A stretch of DNA of 64,000 nt from Physcia stellaris (lineage: Eukaryota; Ascomycota; Lecanoromycetes; Caliciales; Physciaceae), in assembly GCA_018902385.1 (NCBI GenBank), contig JABSSW010000046.1:124001-188000 (forward strand), in the 5' to 3' direction. Position 1 is the first letter of the stretch. Every line of letters begins with the position of its first letter. Both the position numbers and the translations under genes were made by a program. The notes beneath the pieces were generated by a model that saw nothing but the letters and a program-made list of their open reading frames with translations, did no database searches and was not told the origin of the DNA. This document shows positions 10,891 to 21,033 of this stretch, piece after piece.

Positions 10891-11292
10891 GTGGTGTTAC
10901 GGGGATCAATGCCAAGCCTCGTAGATGGTTTAAAATCCACGATCACCTCCTCGTTTCCAGTTTTTCTGCCTCAAAACTCCGCACATTCCTTGTGGCCGTC
11001 TGAGGAAAGAGTCGCAACGTTTACTGATGAAGCCAGTGCTCCGTTTGAGGCATTTCCCTCTGCTTCAAGCATTCGGGAACGATTAGAGTTTGGGATGGCT
11101 GGGTCAAACCCAGTCAGTTATCGAGGGCGAACAGTATTAAGGGAATCAACAAAAGCACTCCAGCTAGCACCCGGGCATTTACACCGCACCCAATCCGGCT
11201 GGTTGACAGTACTGGCTTATTCCGGTGGACAAGCAACGCCCGCGGTTCGTCGGCCGCCAGATGCTGGCATTGAAAGTGGGCTGATAAAATAG
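10891..11292 (+). CDS. Open frame of 133 codons, unknown, overlaps leader-like DNA
   Basis: A continuous frame starts inside the leader-like segment that carries GCCAAGCC and CACGATCAC and ends at TAG near 11292. The text (for example FTDEASAPFEAFPSASSIRE) is Ser/Ala/Pro-rich and has no recognised domain. Its 3' end is copied in part at 11456-11510. It may be a chance frame through duplicated promoter DNA. Confidence 0.2.
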   Translation: MVLRGSMPSLVDGLKSTITSSFPVFLPQNSAHSLWPSEERVATFTDEASAPFEAFPSASSIRERLEFGMAGSNPVSYRGRTVLRESTKALQLAPGHLHRTQSGWLTVLAYSGGQATPAVRRPPDAGIESGLIK

Positions 11293-11327
11293 ATCTAGCT
11301 TTTCTCTGTCTGCTATAATGTCTCTTA

Positions 11328-11660
11328 GGTGCAGCGACACCTTTCAATTACCCGAGATCCACGCTCCAACCAGACGTCTCCTAATACCAATTTGAATCAG
11401 TCTATGAGCGGGCTGGATCTCAGTATTAAGCAGAAGTCTTTCAGGGCTGAGCTACTCGGTGGATAGACAACGCCCGCGATTCGATATCCGCCAGATGCTG
11501 ACACTGCAGATGGTCGTTCCCTTTGGGTGCAGCGACACCTTTAATCTACCGGAGATCCACGCTCCAACCAGATGTCTCCTAATACCAATTTGAATCAGTC
11601 TATGAACGGACTGGATCTCAGTAGTAAGCAGAAGTCTTTCAGGGCCGAGCTACTCGGCGG
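11328..11660. repeat. Tandem duplication, unit 198 bp
   Basis: The unit starting ggtgcagcgacaccttt at 11328 recurs at 11526. It includes gagatccacgctccaacc, then ctaataccaatttgaatcag and agcagaagtctttcagggc. The unit length is a multiple of three. Confidence 0.9.
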
Positions 11661-12525
11661 GCACCAGCTCTCGGTCTTCCTTCACCAACCAACCCCGATG
11701 CTGTACGGCCAATCTGAGCCATTATACGACCACGTAATACCTCAGACTCCATTCGCTATGTCCCCTTATGGATTCAGCCATGGATATCCTGTTAGTCATA
11801 ACCCATTACCCGTCATGGGGCAACAGCAATTTCCTATGCCTCCAATATTCGCAGGAAGGTCGTCGAGGAACTCAAGAACGCCAACGGCCGGACCTCTAGA
11901 TCATCCTCTGCTCTAAGGCAATCATCCTCAGCTACATTTAAATTGAAACAGCTCGCCCGTTGATAGACTTCCCTGTGCTCCCACGACAAGTAAGTTCCCA
12001 GTGTCCGTTCACGTATCAGGATAATCTGTTGACACAACATTTCAGATCAGCTCGCAGGAGTATTGGTTCAATGTTCGGGAGTCAGATCCTGAATGGATCG
12101 ATAGATCACGAGGCTGCTGTGCGGAGGCGCTAGTCTTCGTGCAGACTTGCATCAGACTCGGTTATCTATATGGATTGTCCTTTTCTGCAGGACGCCCTGC
12201 AAAATGGAACACTTTTCAGCAGCGACTTGTGCGACTTCGGCCCGATTTCAGCATTCTCTCGTGGCACCAAACCAGGAGCGACGGCGCGAACAATTCACCG
12301 AGGGAACACATTCTTGCCAACCTAACTCGCGCACAAAAAGAGATGAACACAACTCGAGGGACCACTCCGGGTCTTGTAGTCCCTGAATACGGCGAAGACG
12401 GAGGCCGACTCCCGCTGCCCAATCACGAGGATAGTCGAGGGTTTGGGCGCCAGTTTCGAACATCATCGCTTGGCAGGGCAAAGTTGTTTCTACTTCCTCA
12501 AATCGAGAAGAACCACTCCAAATAA
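11572..12525 (+). CDS. Two or more exons of a Q/P-rich family member (partial)
   Basis: The first exon-like stretch (from 11572) is rich in Gln/Pro/Tyr and carries the text HQPTPMLYGQSEPLYDHV, also present inverted at 160-780. After about 11850 the frame becomes less certain. A well-formed intron (GTAAGT at 11990 to TTTCAG at about 12045) leads into an exon reading ISSQEYWFNVRESDPEWIDR, then VQTCIRLGYLYGLSF, and continuing to a stop at 12525. The region of 12129-12184 is copied at 20024-20079. It could be a member of the C2HC family whose finger exon is lost, or a different gene. No domain was recognised. Confidence 0.35.
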
Positions 12526-13428
12526 TTTGCACCAGAGGAAACATGTGTAAGTTCAGCCATTTGCACGGCATTAGTCGGGGCGCGATCACGGTTTACAAGG
12601 GGCTCCAAGTTTAGCAAAGCAGCTAGATGTCGGAGTAATGGCAACGATACACCCCCAAGCTGCTGGAACGGAGCAAATGAGGGAGTAAAGACCACATGTC
12701 ACATGTAGCATCCCAGAAGCAGATTTTGAAACGATCACCCCTCCGTTCCTCATACATGTTTACTCTGGTGATCCTTCCATCTCGGTCCAAATCCGCAGAG
12801 CTACTAGCGGCCTCGCCAAGGTGGTAGGTTTGGTTATTGGCTAGTGACAAGGTTGAGTGAGCTGTTGTGGCTAGGGAGTCGGCAAGAAGGGACGGTGGAA
12901 GCGTGAGGAAGCTCCTGGGTGTTCTGAAACCTCACTTTCCGGATTCGTGCATGATTTCTAGGCTTTGCTTTGTGACTCTACTGCAGAATTGAAGACTTTG
13001 CCAACATTGCGCCTCCCTTTGAAGATGCATGTTCTTCTCTCTGAAGAGACTAAGGTATCCTGATTGCTGATTCTATAGTCCACCATGCTAGCCTTTTTCC
13101 TTGCTTGTAGGGCACACTATACTTGTAAGACCCGTCTCGGAATACGGCTTGTACATAATGAATGCAGCTGACTTCATTCCATTATTGTAGTCATGCATGA
13201 ATAAGAAGTGCGTGTCAGAATGCCAAGACTTTGTGGTGAATTAGCTTGGAAGAGATTTTGTGACTTCTTTCGCCCCTCTCCTTCTGCCACGATCACTATC
13301 ATCCACGAGTCTTCCACGGAGCCCCAACACATCTTCTCTCCGAGGTAAGCTTCTAGAACGACTTAACATCGCGGTCTGATCCTCGGCTTACGTTTTCAAA
13401 GAAGTAAAGCCAGTTCGGAAAGGCACTC
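12526..13428. other. Region without a recognised gene
   Basis: Only short frames occur. An AACGATCAC variant of the recurring motif is at 12730-12738, and an exact CACGATCAC at 13288-13296 sits in pyrimidine-rich DNA resembling a promoter leader. Confidence 0.4.
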
Positions 13429-13555
13429 GTGCTCTCGACTTCTGATTTGAGATTCGTCCTGATCCATTGCATCGAAGAGCCAGAGACCAAAGGCGTCATC
13501 TTCGCAAAGGTACTCGGTCACACCAACGTCTTGAACCATCAACTAACATCGCTGA

Positions 13556-14402
13556 GGGCTGAAAAGCCCTCCCAGATTCGTGGCCACTATCCAGATCCAG
13601 CCCGACGCACTCAAGAATTATGTGTATAGGCAGGTCTTCGATGGTAATGGCGATCCACCAACGCCATTGACACAGTCCGAGGCTTCAAAGGAGATCCGAG
13701 TGGGGAACACTATTACTACCAGATGACAGACTCCAAGCCAGGCGTTAACATGTCTCTGCCGAATGAGCAATCTCCAATACCAGGTCAAATGCGAGACCAG
13801 CGTGAAGCTGCTGTCAGGTTTTGGGACTGGCTGAGGAGCCCTCCCAGATTCGTGGCCACAATCCAGACCCAGCCCTGGAACTAATCTTCCAGATAGAGCG
13901 GTGCTTATACGAGTTAGAAGACAAGATTGAGAATATCTTGCGCAAAGTCCAGGATGGTAATGGCGATCCACCGACGCCATTGACACAGTCCGAGGCCTCA
14001 AAAGAGATCCGAGTGGGGAACACTATTACTACCAGAGAGGTTGGTTTACCCAAAGGTTTTCCAAAACAAAAGCTACCCATTGGGGCAAAAGAACTGGAAA
14101 TTCTAGAGACCTTAGTCGAAGCAGTCTCGGAGGAACGTCCAATACCGGGTCAAATGCGAGACCAGCGTGAAGCTGCTGTCAGGTTTTGGGACTGGCTGAA
14201 TCAGACAGAACCGCTTTCTGATTGTCCTACGTCCCACCGTCTACACCGCCACGAATACTTTCGTGATGATACGTCAAATAATCTCCCAACCGAGCTACTC
14301 TCTATAGTGTGTGAGTTTCCTATCCGGGACGTTCAGTCATCAGCCAGGTCTCCCACATTCTTTTTTGAGATCAAAGCTTATGTATGGCAAAGATCCGAGT
14401 AG
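13556..14402 (+). CDS. Unknown 190-residue frame with repeated segments
   Basis: The best form is an open frame from 13821 to 14402. Its parts are a helical stretch (LELIFQIERCLYELEDKIEN, then ILRKVQDGNGDPPTPLTQ), a middle ETLVEAVSEERPIPGQMRDQ, and REAAVRFWDWLNQTEPLSDC. Part of it (NGDPPTPLTQ to the VGNTITTR text) is repeated at 13640-13725 and again near 14388-14430. The REAAVRFWDW part recurs at 1762, 13799, 14628 and 15223. I do not recognise the family. It is probably a decaying, locally multiplied gene and not a functional one. Confidence 0.35.
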
Positions 14403-15018
14403 GGAACACTATCACTACCAGAGGGGTTGCCGAACATACAAGATCCGTACAATAAGGATGTCGTCTTACGTCTATTCTCCAGTTATCAGCGTTACTGTAG
14501 GACAGTTCAGTCCCCGAATCCGTCTAACCGCGCAAGCCATCAACATACTTTGGCAATTCAAGATTCTTGAGACCCTAGTCGAAGCGGTCTCGGAGGAACA
14601 TCCAATACCCGGTCATGCGAGACCAGCGTGAAGCTGCTGTCAAGTTTTGGGACTGGCTAAACCAGAACCCCCTCTAGCAGGGGAAGAGCATGGCAGTCGC
14701 AAAGAGTCAGTGAATCTTCCCTCAAGCTTTAGCGGACCGCTTTCTTATTATCCAAAAGTCTCATCGTCTACACCGCCACGTCACAACGACTACAAGAGCT
14801 CGACCCTATCCTGAGAATCTGCGGTGTCACCAAGTAATGCTCAATACCGAACGTCGGGCAGTGAACCATATTCTGGGCTCTGCGGGTGGTTCATGCGGTA
14901 CGTATAGCCACTGGCTCAGTCTTGAGGCTCGAGATCATTGCTAATGGAGAGAAACTAGATTTGGTGCCGAAGATCGCGCCCTGTCCTCCGCGACGCCGCA
15001 CAAGACCACATCGTTCAT
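14403..15018 (+). pseudogene. Further broken copies of the FWDWLNQ-type fragment
   Basis: The ETLVEAVSEE text recurs at 14571-14605 and the EAAVKFWDW text at 14628-14660. A partial copy of the downstream SHRLHRHVTTT text is at 14757-14800. The frames are broken and no gene can be built. Confidence 0.4.
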
Positions 15019-15301
15019 TCTACATGACCCCCAAGCCGAAGAGAATTTCCTTGAGATACAATCAGACGCCATCACGAAGGGGTAAAGTGTGCTTCATGAT
15101 CCCCAGGCCGGAGAGGATTTCTCCGAGACACAATCAGACGCCATCACGAAGGGGCAAAGTGTGGTCGTGGTAGACGACAAGGCTGAATATGGGGTACTAG
15201 AGACATGGACCCGGGATTCCTTTTGGGACTGGCTGAACCAGACAGAACCGCTTTCTGATTGTCCACACGTCGCCCTGTCTACACCGCCACGCCACATATG
15301 A
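15019..15301 (+). pseudogene. Twofold APRT fragment fused to the FWDWLNQ fragment
   Basis: Two 73-base copies (about 15019-15092 and 15093-15165) encode the APRT text EDFxEIQSDAITKGQSV, the strand and loop leading to the PRPP-binding VVDD motif. The second copy continues VVVVDD and then, in frame, DSFWDWLNQTEPLSDC, the locally repeated unknown fragment. Codons 15089-15301 stay open. APRT (EC 2.4.2.7) salvages adenine to AMP. This piece has only the central portion and cannot be an enzyme. Confidence 0.65.
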
Positions 15302-16089
15302 TACAAGAGCCATATGGCAGAAAGTCAAGAACAGCCAAGGCCCCAGTGACTGGGGAATTAGAAGTGCTTAGGACGAGGGTCTCGTTACTGGACGCCGAGA
15401 ATAAGCAGATATCTCAGTTGCGAGGGTCTGGAGGGAGCGTTGACGGCAACGCAGTAGAACGAATCCAGCGCTGCCCCGAGAGACTTTCTTTTAGCGTACG
15501 CTGGACAATAAGACTTTCGATGAGATACGCCATCTGATCAATGTAGTGTGAGGTGAGGTGAGGTGAAATGGAACGTCTCGATAAGACACAGTTGCTATAG
15601 TTTGGATGGCCATGGATTAGCTTTATATTGTGTAAAAGCATGCTAGCGCTATGACCTCCTGCTTAAAGTCGTGACACAGTTGCCCGTCGTTGAACTTTTC
15701 TCGAACATCGACTCTGTGAAATGTCCTCAGTAAAGAGCCGACGCCTTGCCTTCTAATAATCAGAGCATCGTTCGCCTCGGCTTCGAATCCCAACAGCACC
15801 GCTTCAGTATCGGTTGAGTGACGAACCATCTTGCCTAGGACAGCGGCCCGGGAAGGCGCCGTGTTCTGCAGCCGCTCCGAAGATTTCCCAACAAACGACC
15901 GGTCAGCAAGGCAGAGGATCGTCAGAGCCTTCTTCAAAGCTTACTGAACTCGAGCACGCCGCAGCTTATCGGAAAACATAGAGTCATCAGTTGACCTCAC
16001 GTCTGAGGATATCACTCTGAGTTCCAGTCACTGGTGGAGTATGAGCTAAACCGTTCTACCACACCACAATCTCGATCTCTCAACGGAAA
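15302..16089. other. Region with short fragments only
   Basis: A short coiled-coil-like frame (TGELEVLRTRVSLLDAENKQ) lies at 15340-15430. At 15455-15600 there is a degenerate copy of the sequence at 25200-25370 (gagatacgccatctgatc shared), and at 15670-15725 a further scrap of the same. No gene was found. Confidence 0.4.
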
Positions 16090-16099
16090 GTCGGAATAC

Positions 16100-16263
16100 T
16101 CGGAAGGACTTACTCCGCGAGTCGTTCTTCCCTGACTGGAACAACGACGCCGCCAACGCCGGCTTTGCCAGCCCCGCCGAGATGCAGAAGCAGGACCCAT
16201 TGGCAACGCAGATATGGAGTTGTACAGCAAGACGAAGACACAGCTGCCGAATCAAGAGCGCAT
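16100..16263 (+). pseudogene. DUF1752 fragment of an AreA-like GATA factor
   Basis: The frame reads RKDLLRESFFPDWNNDAANA, then ASPAEMQKQDPLATQIW and, after a one-base deletion near 16220, KTKTQLPNQERM. This is the DUF1752 signature found near the N-terminus of AreA/Nit2-type nitrogen regulators, just before the usual NLTWRMM. Neither the rest of the activation region nor the GATA zinc finger is present. It is a lone fragment on the plus strand like the other host-gene pieces. Confidence 0.7.
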
Positions 16264-16482
16264 GGGTCGCAACCACGCGATGAGAACCCAATGACAAGTG
16301 GTGAGACCCAACCTCCGAACCAGTCATACGCACAGCTAATAGCCAGCAAGCAGGCAATGAGCGCCATCCTCTGGGACTTCTTTCAGTACTCTCTTCGCAC
16401 CCTTTGATAAGTCAATAGGCAGCTTCAGGGCCCCAGGGATGTTGATTCCCTTCTTCCTGCCTATTTCCTCGGGGTAGATATC

Positions 16483-17600
16483 ATGGCGACTAGCTCTAAG
16501 GAGTGCATAGCGGACGCAATTAAGAACGAATTGAGAGGCAATCGCACCATGAGCGTCACTGATATCATGGATCTTGTGAGAGTGGTATATGACAATACCT
16601 CACGAGGGGATAGACTGCGTCAGGTTTTGGTGGATCACCACCAGTTCGTTCAAAACTACACCTGGAATGGTCAGGATGAGAATTCTGTCAATCGGGGAAC
16701 AGAAGGGACCGCTCCGGCTCGACATCATCTCCAATCCTCTCCGGCGGTGCCGCTACATGTGTTGTGGGGGTTTAGTCGACAACATTCCGGAACTGATTAT
16801 AATGGTGGTTTCCATCCAGGTGGCCAGCCGGCCATGGTTAACAATAACCATCATCAGCGTGCCTTCAACCACCAGAGCCCAATTCGTTTTCATGAGGGCC
16901 AGCAAGCTTTCAATCATGGTACCCCTAACACGTTCGATCAGGGAGCTTCCACGCCGGCGCCGGTGACTCCGCATTCCCAGCGATCCTCACGATAGCGCAT
17001 CCCAACACAACTTCCAACTTAACCTCATCAGCTACGGGCCACCAGGCCGAGTGGTCCAGAAACCATTCTATGCAGAATGGGACGTTGGCCACCGGCCGTA
17101 CTTGCCTTCTCAGGGCTGTCAGCAAATACCGGCGCTCCAGCTTTATGGCGCGACCCCACAGGTGTCCCTCTCAAGCGCTGGACTTGGACCAAATGCCGCC
17201 ACGATTTGTCCATCCAAGTATCTATCAGCCGTTCTATGAACAGTCAATGCCTCAGCAGGATCGACCACCACTTCGGTACTCAAGCTTGTAAGTCCTTCCA
17301 ATCAGTGACCCAAATGTGAAATGAATTACGGCTGACATCTCCTCATTTAGTGCTACAGCGGCCTTCTCCCTTAGGCTACGATCCCTGGCTACGACCCTTG
17401 GCCAAACTCCACGCGAGTGCAGACTGTTTCACTCTAGCCAGCCTCTCAGTCAACCTCAGAGAAAGCCAGAAATGTTTTCAAGGAAGATATTCATCGCTCA
17501 GTCAGCTCAGTCACGACGATCTCTTCGTCAGCTTCTGTGGCAGCTATCAAGGACAGTGGAACAGCACGGATCACCCAACAGAATGTTTTCAAGAAGCCTA
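16483..17600 (+). CDS. Member C: possible Q/N/H-rich family member (exon limits unsure)
   Basis: The ATG at 16483 opens a 170-codon frame with a helical N-terminal part (MSVTDIMDLVRVVYDN) and then a Gly/Asn/His/Gln-rich part (GQPAMVNNNHHQRAFNHQ). This recalls the exon 1 plus disordered-exon layout of members A and B, although sequence identity is weak. It stops at 16995. A good intron (GTAAGT at 17289 to TTTAG at 17350) follows another Pro/Gln-rich open stretch (17040-17288) and leads into a Ser/Gln-rich frame up to about 17600, so later exons may exist. No finger exon was seen. The function is unknown. Confidence 0.35.
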
Positions 17601-18107
17601 GCTCACGCTACGCTGTAGCTAGCTCATCGACGAAGTAGCATTTTGTCCGACTACACCAAAGACGCCTCTTAGAGACGAATCCTCGGCTTTTCTACCTGAG
17701 ACGCGCAAGGCTTGCTGGATGAAAGGATGACAGGGATTGGCCACCAACCAGTCAACGCGGACTGAGCTTTTGTCGCTGAGCGCGTTCTAGCTTTACGTAT
17801 GCTCTTGCTTGCTATTCATTGCTAATCTGTGGTGCACTCCATGCAAAGAATTCTTCTTCACGATCGTGTATTTTGATCTGTAACGCTCAACTCTGTCTGA
17901 TCCACGGTGCTAAAATTGAGCCGAGTCTCGCTTAAGGATTGCCAGTGATCGTAGCACGTAGTCTGCAAGTCCCCTTGAAATGCTAGGAACTACTGCACTT
18001 CCTCCCTTGAATTGTACCATCCTCTTGCATCTCCTAAAGCACAAGAGTCATAGCACAGTGCTGCTGTATGAGATGAAGACCCCGTATGCTGTTTCCGGAA
18101 GCGAGTG
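17601..18107. other. Region without a recognised gene
   Basis: No supported frame was found. A reverse-strand copy of the recurring motif (GTGATCGTA) is at 17945-17953. Confidence 0.4.
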
Positions 18108-18182
18108 TTGAGTCCCAAGGTAGCGTATGCCAAGCCCCGTTCACATTTCCGTCTTCCTTAAATCTGTCCTTTTCACGATCAC
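18106..18182 (+). promoter_or_regulatory. Leader-like module: AGTGTTGAG, GCCAAGCC, CACGATCAC
   Basis: AGTGTTGAG (18106), GCCAAGCC (18130), a pyrimidine-rich run and CACGATCAC (18174-18182) occur in order. The same order recurs at 19904-19999 and, without the last element, at 22008-22090 upstream of member B. Confidence 0.45.
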
Positions 18183-18420
18183 CCCCACAGCACAGTTTGT
18201 CTCTCAACGCCAAAACCCCAAGGTTGAGATGATACGAGTGGGCAGCGATCATTCGAACCCAAATAGACCTGGCGGCCTCCAGTGTATGGTCCCGCTCGCC
18301 CAGCCCCGAGGCCGTACGGTCATCATCCATCAATGTACGGCCACGCCGTACCTCGACTATCTTTGATCACATCTTACATAGGATCTCTCTTCGAGATAGG
18401 CAGTTCTGTTCCCCAAAGGA

Positions 18421-18890
18421 TATGGCCAAAACCAAGGCGGTTACGGCACTGGCTGGCAAAGCAACCAACGTGAAGACCAGACTTGCTACTCATGCGGAGG
18501 TACCTACCGCACTGTCTGTTTGCTGGAGCGCTGCTGATTTTCTTAGGCTACGGAGGTGGTGGGCGTGGAGGCCAGACTTGCTACTCATGCGGAGGTATTT
18601 CTTCCACACTGCCTTCTTGCTTGAGCGTTGCTGATTGTCTCAGGCTACGGATTGGCGGGTGCGGAGGCCAGACTTGCTACTTATGCGGAGGTATCTTCCA
18701 CACTGCCTCTTTGTTGGAGCGCTGCTGATTATCTCAGGCTACGGAGTGGTGGGCGTGGAGGCCAGACTTGCTACTCATGCGGAGGTACCTACTGCATTAC
18801 CTCCTTGCTTGAGCACTGCTGATTGTCTCAGGCTACGGTCACATGAGTCGCGACTGTACCATGGCTGCTCAGGAAACACGAACATGTCCA
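18421..18890 (+). pseudogene. CNBP-type gene piece with four tandem exon-intron units
   Basis: This is a Gly-rich linker (GYGQNQGGYG) followed by four copies of a unit made of a 47-48 base exon (coding [16 protein letters not shown]) and a 46-50 base intron with GTAYYT donor, GCTGATT branch and YYAG acceptor. Introns are about 18500-18546, 18595-18643, 18691-18735 and 18783-18830. The last unit runs into [11 protein letters not shown], completing a CCHC knuckle. The normal gene needs one such unit. Two of the four exons are 47 bases long and break the frame. CNBP/Gis2-like proteins bind nucleic acid through such knuckles. Confidence 0.75.
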
Positions 18891-19100
18891 CAGCGTTCTT
18901 CAACCGTGACAATCGAGGAATTGTTCGTGATACGATTGAGCTTCTCAAAGAGACCCACCAGGATCGCAAGCCCCCAGACTCATGCCCCTGAAGGCTTCTG
19001 TATAGAGACTTTGATGATTGATCCGGCCAACGAACACCGCCTATGTAAGAAGACCACCCACAAGAAGTTTTGCTGGGCAAAAGCATCGCCGACTAACTTT
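18891..19100. other. No recognised feature
   Basis: This is a short flank with an open frame containing [19 protein letters not shown] text. Nothing was recognised. Confidence 0.3.
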
Positions 19101-19109
19101 TCTATTTAG

Positions 19110-19400
19110 CGGCCGGCTCTCCGATGGTGACGGTCGAGGCCGAGAAGGTGCCCTCGTGATTTTCGCAAGACTGGTGGTGGCGGTGGTGGTGTCGGTTGAG
19201 GATAAATGGGCGGTGGCGGCTATGGTAGTCGCCTCGGGGGTGGCTATGGTTGATGTTTCGGTGGCTTTCAGGTGGCGGCTATGGTATGTGATCCTAGGTT
19301 CCAAAGTGACCAGCCAGGGCTAATATCTCACACAGGCAGCTACGGCGGTGGTGCTCCCAATATCTCCCGCAGCTACGATGAGAGAACAGAGGTTTTTAGG
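19110..19400 (+). pseudogene. Gly-rich protein fragment with one intron
   Basis: One frame is glycine-rich with scattered stops (KTGGGGGGVG, GGGGYGSRLGGGYG). A clean intron (GTATGTGATC near 19286 to CACACAG at 19336) leads into GSYGGGAPNISRSYDE. It resembles the RGG/GYG tail of an RNA-binding protein, possibly the same CNBP-type source or an RRM glycine-rich protein. Confidence 0.4.
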
Positions 19401-19903
19401 TCATAATCATTTCCATTTGCCCTCGGTGATCTCGCACGCTGAATCAAAGGATAGAGAGAAGTAGCTCCTGGACCATATTTCGCCTGAAGATCCCATGCCT
19501 ACGAAGTTACAAACCCTTCTTTGTGGTGCTGGTGTTGGTGCTCCAGGATAGAAGATCCTGCGAAAGAGTCTCTTCTTCTTTGTTGAGGCAAACAGTCTCT
19601 CCCTGGGATTCGGAATCAGGTTATCAGGTGCTTTCATCTACGTTATTCCTTCTACTTCCACCATTCAAGCCGCCTTGCCCATGACGATGTTTGTTGAAGC
19701 GTAACATCAGAAGTCGTCTGAAGGTGACGCTCGTAGATTTGACTCCTGAAAATTGCCATCTGCCCTGCTCCGGGACATATGCCCTTAGACTTTGCCTCAT
19801 AGATTACAAAGAACTAACATCCTCGAGGTATGATGGTATCAAGCTCTTATTTTCCGAGTAGAATGCATCTCCATAGAATCAAACAGCTCAATCTGTTATT
19901 GAG
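19401..19903. other. Region without a recognised gene
   Basis: No domain or repeat was recognised. The minus-strand frame at 19407-19637 has no support. Confidence 0.35.
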
Positions 19904-20083
19904 AGGGACTGGAGTGTTGAGTAAGCGCCAAGCCTTGATGCTTGTGATAAATGAAGTTTCACATTTTCCGACTTCTTCACTTCTTCCATCCACGATCAAC
20001 CTCAGCTGCCATCACGACACAAAGCTAGTCTTCGTGCGGAGTTTCATCAGACTCGGTTATCTATATGGATTGTCCTTTTAGCG
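19904..20083 (+). promoter_or_regulatory. Leader-like module joined to an exon scrap
   Basis: AGTGTTGAG, GCCAAGCC, a pyrimidine-rich run and CACGATCAA (19991-19999) are followed at 20024-20079 by a 56-base near copy of 12129-12184, which codes RLGYLYGLSF. A promoter-type segment has thus been joined to an internal exon piece. Confidence 0.45.
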
Positions 20084-20189
20084 ATCCTGATCGCGGTCGG
20101 GCATGAAGCGAGCTGGCAGCAGTATTGCCAGCGCCAGGGCTGCTGGCAGTCCTGGCGTAGGCTTCTCGAGCAGCCCTTGCGACGGGCAT

Positions 20190-20370
20190 GTGGGGGACCT
20201 AACCATTACGCCCGAGGGCTGTCAGGCGCAAGCAATGAAATGCTACGCTTGCGGAAGGTTGGTAAGACTGCTCGTCCATTGAAGAGAACACTTAGCTCAC
20301 TGTAGCAGGGCCACATCTCTCATGATTGTACCGCTCCAACGCTGCGGGAGCTGAGGATTCTGCTAAGTAC
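20190..20370 (+). pseudogene. CNBP-type zinc-knuckle exon pair
   Basis: The frame reads AMKCYACGR, then an intron (GTAAGA at 20264 to TAGCAG at 20310), then GHISHDCTAP. The spliced text is a C-x2-C-x4-H-x4-C knuckle as in CNBP/Gis2 proteins. The flanking sequence does not continue the gene. Confidence 0.65.
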
Positions 20371-20809
20371 GTATCCATCAACAGGTCTTGCACCCCATGG
20401 ATTTCAGCTTGATTCGTCTGCGATGCTGCGAAAGGTTTGGACACCATGTCCTCAGACGGATGGATACCAATCCGTTCACATTGTCACCAATGAAGGATCT
20501 GTGTCACAGGATCTGCGTCACGGTATTCGATGGGTATGAGCACTAGCCTGATCTTCAAACTCTCCATCATGCTAATCGAGTACCTAGATGTGGTCCTGGG
20601 CTCGAAGACGATAGAATAAGAGCTTCTCCTCCCTATCCAGGCGACTCCTCGCCTCTTCAAAGAGGAGATAACTGAGCTTTATGAAAAGGTCAAGAAGACC
20701 TTGGCTCTTTGGGTATTTCCTGACACGAGCCCTTCAGCCAAAATGATTTATTGATACTTTCATCTTTCAGATACACTTTGACTGTCTCGTCCTTGGCCCG
20801 TACAAACCG
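20371..20809. other. Region without a recognised gene
   Basis: One open stretch (TDGYQSVHIVTNEGSVSQ, about 20460-20530) may be a gene scrap. Nothing was identified. Confidence 0.3.
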
Positions 20810-21033
20810 GATGAAGGCGATCACAATGTTCTAGAGATGTCTCCAAGCGCAAGAAAGCCAACGGGGATGAAGGCGATCACAATGTACTAGAGATGTCTCC
20901 AAGCGCAAGAAAGCCAACCGGGATGGAGGCGATCACAATGTCCTAGAGATGTCTCCAAGCGCAAGAAAGCCAGCCGGGATGAAGGCGATCACAATGTCCT
21001 AGAGATGTCTCCAAGCGCAGGAAAGCCAGTCAA
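20810..21033. repeat. Four tandem copies of a 56-bp unit
   Basis: Copies start at 20810, 20866, 20922 and 20978. Each reads gatgaaggcgatcacaatg, then agagatgtctccaagcgcar and gaaagcc. They differ at only a few positions, so the expansion is recent. The unit contains GCGATCAC, close to the dispersed CACGATCAC motif. Confidence 0.95.

Noticed and set aside
20810-21033. CRISPR-like array
   Set aside because: Units are directly abutting tandem copies without unique spacers, in a eukaryotic setting.
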